A stretch of DNA of 25,581 nucleotides from Candidatus Gastranaerophilales bacterium. GTDB lineage: Bacteria > Cyanobacteriota > Vampirovibrionia > Gastranaerophilales > Gastranaerophilaceae. The DNA lies in assembly GCA_900752845.1 (NCBI GenBank), contig CAADWU010000067.1:1-25581 (forward strand). Direction: 5' to 3'. The translations under genes and the position numbers were made by a program. Position 1 is the first letter of the stretch, and every line of letters begins with the position of its first letter. This document shows, piece after piece, positions 21,905 through 25,581 of this stretch. The notes below the pieces were generated by a model. It was not told the DNA's origin. It saw only the letters and a list, made by a program, of their open reading frames with translations, and ran no database searches.

Positions 21905-23479
21905 ATGCAGGAAACTATTGAATATATTAAGCAGGCTTTTGAATTGAAATCTCAGCAATGCTATAAGCAGGCTATTGAAATGCTTTATAAAGCTTTAGAA
22001 CTTGAAAATGATAATTTGGAAATCCTTTTTCAATTAGGAGAACTGTATTATCTTTTAAAAAATTTCCCACGTGCTGTCGGTTATTTGGAAAAAGTTCTTG
22101 CAAAAAACACCAGCCATATCGAAAGTTTAAATATTTTGAAACAAATTCATATTTTTCAAAATGAATATAAAGAAGCATACAAAATGGCTGAACGTATTTT
22201 TAATATTCAAAAAACTACAGATAATTTGTCTGAACTTATTAAAATTTCGGCTAAACAAGGAGATATTGATAAGATAAAAAGTTTTGAAAAGTCAGATATT
22301 GCTGACGGAAATGTTATTTATAATTGTGCAAAGGCATATTATGAAAACGCACGTCTTGAAGATGCCAAAAATGCTTTGAAAAAAGCTCTTGAAATTGATG
22401 CCGATAACGAAGATGCACTTGTGTTATCAGGTAAAATTTATTTTGATGAGAGTAAATTTGAAAAATCCAAAGAGATTTTCAACAGATTTTCAAAAACTTC
22501 CGAAAATCCTGAAATTCTTAATTATCTTGGACTTTTTGCTCTGGAAGATATGAAATTTATTGATGCAATAAAATATTTTTCTAAAGCTTCAGCTATAAAC
22601 AAGCAAAATCATAAATATTTTTATAATCTTGCTAATGCTTACTTTTACAACGGCTGGTTTGATGAAGCTTCCAAAGCTTATTTGCAGGCGATTTGTCTTG
22701 CTCCTGATATTGTTGATTACAGATATTCACTTGCTTATTTATATTTTGAAGATAAAAAATACGATAAAGCTCAAAAAGAAGTTGATTATATTTTTTCTAT
22801 GGACAAAAAACATCCGCAAACAAAAGTTTTGAATGCATTATTGAAGTTTGAAAATAAGGATTTTCTCGGTGCGCAAAGTGAACTTGAGAGTAATGTGAAA
22901 TCAGGCATTGAAGATAATTTTACACTTGTATCTCTTTCAAAGGTATACAGCGAACTCGGACTTTATGAAAAAGCTGAAGATATGGTTAAAAAGGTTATTG
23001 CCAAGAATCCTGAAAGCTTGAATTATAATTGTAAACTTGCAGAAGTTTATATTGCCGAAAAAAAATATGAAGAAGCTGTTAAACTCGTTCAGGAAGTAAT
23101 AGATAAAAATGAAAATTTTATAGCTGCATATATAATAGGTGCTAAAGCCTGCTATGAAACAGGAGATTTGGAACATACCAAGCTTTTTGCTCAGGAGGCT
23201 ATTTCTCTTGATATGAATTATGCACAAGGGTATTATTATCTGGCACTGGTTCGTTTTGCGGAAAAGGATTACGATGAAGCAATAGAATGTATGAAGCGGG
23301 CTATTATGTTTGACGTCAATAATGCGGCATATTATGCTAAAATGAGCGAAATTTACAAGGCTATTGAAGATTATAAGACTGCTCTTGAATATATCAAGGA
23401 GGCTGAAAGTATATCGGGGAGTACCGAATATAAGATAATGTTTACGGAATTAGCGGGATTGAACAGGAAATCTAAGTAA
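21905..23479 (+). CDS. tetratricopeptide repeat protein
   Basis: A 524-residue protein made almost wholly of TPR units, about 13-14 of them. Clear examples are YKQAIEMLYKALELENDN, LEDAKNALKKALEIDADN and YDEAIECMKRAIMFDVNNAA. No signal peptide and no membrane span, so a cytoplasmic adaptor is likely. GGAGAG precedes the ATG. It follows ftsB by 11 bases, so a role connected with cell division or envelope assembly is possible, but only by association. The repeats show the protein-protein interaction fold and do not reveal the partner. Confidence 0.92.
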   Translation: MQETIEYIKQAFELKSQQCYKQAIEMLYKALELENDNLEILFQLGELYYLLKNFPRAVGYLEKVLAKNTSHIESLNILKQIHIFQNEYKEAYKMAERIFNIQKTTDNLSELIKISAKQGDIDKIKSFEKSDIADGNVIYNCAKAYYENARLEDAKNALKKALEIDADNEDALVLSGKIYFDESKFEKSKEIFNRFSKTSENPEILNYLGLFALEDMKFIDAIKYFSKASAINKQNHKYFYNLANAYFYNGWFDEASKAYLQAICLAPDIVDYRYSLAYLYFEDKKYDKAQKEVDYIFSMDKKHPQTKVLNALLKFENKDFLGAQSELESNVKSGIEDNFTLVSLSKVYSELGLYEKAEDMVKKVIAKNPESLNYNCKLAEVYIAEKKYEEAVKLVQEVIDKNENFIAAYIIGAKACYETGDLEHTKLFAQEAISLDMNYAQGYYYLALVRFAEKDYDEAIECMKRAIMFDVNNAAYYAKMSEIYKAIEDYKTALEYIKEAESISGSTEYKIMFTELAGLNRKSK

Positions 23480-23482
23480 GAT

Positions 23483-23510
23483 TTGACCTCTAAATAAATA
23501 TAATTATAAT
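23483..23510 (+). promoter_or_regulatory. promoter of the HExxH protein gene
   Basis: TTGACC (23483-23488), a 16-base spacer and a perfect TATAAT (23505-23510), with a leader of about 38 bases before the GTG at 23555. Confidence 0.7.
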
Positions 23511-23554
23511 GTAATTATCTGCTACAGACGTAGTTTTTAATTGGAGGAGATTTA

Positions 23555-24244
23555 GTGGATAGAACAAAATTAAACAAAATGATATGTATAACAATGCTTG
23601 TTACAGCGTTTCAATTACCTGCTTTTTCGGCGAAGAAAAGTCAGGAATTGATTGAAATGCCGAAAACATATCCGGCAAAGTACAGTTCACAGTATGTAAA
23701 ACAGATTACACCTATGTATAAGGATGTCGGAAAAGACGAAATTATATACGTAGCACTTGATATGCTGCGAGGTACTAACGGTGAATTTTCACGTAATGCT
23801 ATTTTAGGGAATAACCTTTCAGGAAAACCGGTGAAAATAGAATTTAGGGATTTGGGTGCTATAAACAGTGAATATGCAGAGTTTGACGCTCTTGGATGGA
23901 AAAAGAAGAACCAGTTATATATTTATATAAACCCTCGTCATAAAGATGCACCTCCGGGTGCACTTGCTGCACTTCTTTCACATGAGGCACTTCATCAGGA
24001 TGAATATAATTCGCTTGCTGAAGAAACTTATGCCTGGACTATGGAGGCTTCTGTCTGGTATGAAATAGTAAAACTATATCCGGAAAGCAATGACCAGCTT
24101 CACCCTCTCGTAAATCGTGAAAATCAGTTGAAACAGCTGTTTGAAAGAGGTAATTACTCTAACAAATACATTAAAAAGTCTGTTATGTCTAATAAAGGCT
24201 ATGCAAATTTACCGTCAGTATCTCCGGGATTTGAAGATTTGTAG
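23555..24244 (+). CDS. secreted HExxH-motif protein, putative zinc metallopeptidase
   Basis: A 229-residue protein starting at GTG (GGAGGAG five bases upstream). The N-terminus is a signal peptide (about 1-26, ending PAFSA). Residues 139-161 read ALLSHEALHQDEYNSLAEETYAW: His143, Glu144 and His147 form an HExxH zinc site, and Glu156 or Glu157 in AEETYAW is a likely third ligand, as in gluzincin-like folds. LYIYINPRHKDAPPGALAAL precedes it as the expected strand and helix. Substrate unknown; action outside the inner membrane is inferred from the signal peptide. It has its own promoter and lies upstream of a processing protease gene, with no shared operon evident. Confidence 0.78.
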   Translation: MDRTKLNKMICITMLVTAFQLPAFSAKKSQELIEMPKTYPAKYSSQYVKQITPMYKDVGKDEIIYVALDMLRGTNGEFSRNAILGNNLSGKPVKIEFRDLGAINSEYAEFDALGWKKKNQLYIYINPRHKDAPPGALAALLSHEALHQDEYNSLAEETYAWTMEASVWYEIVKLYPESNDQLHPLVNRENQLKQLFERGNYSNKYIKKSVMSNKGYANLPSVSPGFEDL

Positions 24245-24289
24245 TATGGGTTAAAATATATTAATCTATACAGCTACTTATAAAGTATA

Positions 24290-24318
24290 TTGATTATGTA
24301 AATTGCTTGGTGTTAAAT
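24290..24318 (+). promoter_or_regulatory. promoter at the start codon of the S41 protease gene
   Basis: TTGATT (24290-24295), a 17-base spacer and TTAAAT (24313-24318). The expected start base, near 24325, is the A of the ATG. No Shine-Dalgarno sequence is present. Confidence 0.45.
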
Positions 24319-24324
24319 ATTGGT

Positions 24325-25557
24325 ATGAAAAGAAAACAGGCAATCTTATTTATATTATTAGTTTTGATGTTATTTGCATTGAATAAATTCTTTATGAGTG
24401 CAGATAATGTACAAATATCAGAAGTGCCTGATATGGTTAATCACGACCATATTTCTTCTCAAAGACTTTTTGACAACACCTGGAATATCATAAAAGATAA
24501 TTACTATGATGCAGCTTTAAATCATCAGGATTGGAGCCGTTGGAAATCCAGATACCATGGACAAATAAAAAACGATGCGGATGCAAAAGTTGCAATTGAT
24601 ACAATGCTTGCCAGTCTTGATGACCCATATTCAAGATATATGTCAAAGGCTGAATACGCCGACCAAAACAGTTCGATTAACTCAAAGATTACCGGTATCG
24701 GGGTTAACATAACTTCTATTTCAGGGAAAGTTCATATCGTAAATGTTATGGAGGGAACTCCTGCACAATTTGCAAATCTTTTGCCTGACGATATTATTCT
24801 GGCAATTGACGGAAAAGAAGTTAACGGACTGCCTCTTTCGGAGGTAGCAAACCTTGTAAGAGGTCCTGAAAACACTTTTGTTAACGTAACTGTTTTACGT
24901 AATAAAGATAAACTTGTAAAAAAAGTTATGAGAAAAGAAATCAAGATTAAAACCGTTAAAAGCTCTGTGCTTGACAGAAATATAGGCTATATACAAATTA
25001 CAAGCTTTATCGGTTCTACAACTCCGAACGAATTTCTTGAAGCATTGGAAAAAACTAAAAATGCCGACGGTCTGATTATTGACCTGCGTGGTAATACCGG
25101 AGGACTTTTGCCAAATGCAATATTTATTGCAAACCTGTTTATTCCCGAAGGTAATATTGTTAGTATTGTAGGTCGAAATGGCTACAAATATGATATTAAT
25201 GCGCAAAACACAGATTTCGGAGTTGAAAAACCCACTGTTGTACTCGTGGACGGTAACTCTGCCAGTGCAAGCGAAATCCTTTCGGGAGCGTTAAAAGATT
25301 ATAAAAAAGCAAAACTTATCGGTACAAAAACATACGGAAAAGGTATGGTTCAAAAGATTATACCTATGCCTAACGAAACAGGATTAAATCTTACCATTGC
25401 AAAATATTTAACTCCTAAAGGTACGGATATCAACAAAAAGGGTATAAACCCCGATATACGTGTTGACTTTAGTATTAAGGACGTAAAAGCTCATAACGAT
25501 GCCCAGCTTCAGGCTGCAAAAAACGAACTTTCAAAAATGATGCTCAGCAGAAAATAA
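24325..25557 (+). CDS. C-terminal processing peptidase, S41 family
   Basis: A 410-residue CtpA/Prc-type serine protease from ATG 24325. An N-terminal membrane anchor or signal segment (about 5-24) is followed by SLDDPYSRYMS, a PDZ domain with TGIGVNI, GTPAQFANLLPDDIILAIDG (about 123-200), then the S41 core IIDLRGNTGGLL, VDGNSASASEILSGALKDY and GTKTYGKGMVQ. By spacing, the nucleophile is the middle Ser of SASAS (Ser314) and the general base is Lys339 of TYGKG, 25 residues apart as in Prc and CtpB. It acts on protein C-termini in the envelope. A TTG at 24307 would add six residues; the promoter position and lack of a ribosome binding site favour a leaderless ATG start. Confidence 0.93.
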   Translation: MKRKQAILFILLVLMLFALNKFFMSADNVQISEVPDMVNHDHISSQRLFDNTWNIIKDNYYDAALNHQDWSRWKSRYHGQIKNDADAKVAIDTMLASLDDPYSRYMSKAEYADQNSSINSKITGIGVNITSISGKVHIVNVMEGTPAQFANLLPDDIILAIDGKEVNGLPLSEVANLVRGPENTFVNVTVLRNKDKLVKKVMRKEIKIKTVKSSVLDRNIGYIQITSFIGSTTPNEFLEALEKTKNADGLIIDLRGNTGGLLPNAIFIANLFIPEGNIVSIVGRNGYKYDINAQNTDFGVEKPTVVLVDGNSASASEILSGALKDYKKAKLIGTKTYGKGMVQKIIPMPNETGLNLTIAKYLTPKGTDINKKGINPDIRVDFSIKDVKAHNDAQLQAAKNELSKMMLSRK

Positions 25558-25581
25558 TTACTTGTAAGTTGAATATTTCAA

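Noticed and set aside
1..25581. CRISPR array, insertion sequence or prophage
   Set aside because: No regularly spaced repeats, transposase, integrase or phage structural genes were seen on either strand.

Overview
The window is AT-rich, gene-dense bacterial chromosome, mostly housekeeping genes with four prepilin-like genes scattered among them. The likely source is an uncultured gut relative of Cyanobacteria (Vampirovibrionia/Melainabacteria, Gastranaerophilales type). That placement is inference. It rests on the low GC content, the repeated AFTLAEVLITLGIIGVVAA prepilin N-termini, a GyrB carrying the long C-terminal insert, and a two-membrane-style gene set (possible beta-barrel protein, S41 protease, FtsB/FtsL). 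Confirmation would need 16S or a marker-gene tree.

Layout. 1-551: 5' part of a UvrD-like gene on the minus strand. 706-1269: two near-identical winged-helix genes, each with its own promoter and terminator. 1545-2718: coaD and a coiled-coil gene. 2813-5530: rpmG, tRNA-Trp, secE, nusG, rplK, rplA, with a terminator-like hairpin in the rpmG leader and two look-alike L1-binding hairpins, one before rplK and one before rplA. 5565-7231: tmk, prepilin 1 (minus, overlapping the tmk end) and a small XRE regulator. 7292-9856: a small membrane protein, then the minus-strand set adk-map-DUF429. 10010-12553: gyrB (minus). 12733-14824: prepilins 2 and 3 and a Cys-rich small protein behind a hairpin that hides its ribosome binding site. 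14867-17934: a degenerate HD-GYP protein, ftsL, rsmH and a small ORF (all minus). 18102-20411: gltX and prepilin 4 (minus). 20534-25557: possible outer-membrane protein, ftsB with a TPR gene, a secreted HExxH protein and a ctpA-type protease.

The most interesting signal is in the prepilin leaders. Prepilins 3 and 4 each have a good ribosome binding site and ATG, then a homopolymer (G9 at 13676-13684; C10 in the coding sense at 20374-20383), then the AFTLAEV prepilin motif in a different frame. In both genes 8 or 11 bases in the tract would restore one open frame, so both read as OFF here. Sequence around the tracts is shared between the two genes but lies in opposite orientation relative to the coding strand. 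A related segment without a G-run sits in the leader of prepilin 1, which is in frame. This looks like a short insertable cassette that makes pilin genes phase-variable by slipped-strand mispairing.

Other points of note: four genes seem to be transcribed leaderless, with a -10 box ending 6-7 bases before the start codon and no Shine-Dalgarno sequence. The HD-GYP protein lacks its catalytic HD and HH pairs and has two operator-like palindromes exactly 22 bp apart upstream. No rRNA, CRISPR array, insertion sequence or prophage was seen, and no gene-free stretch exceeds 300 bases.
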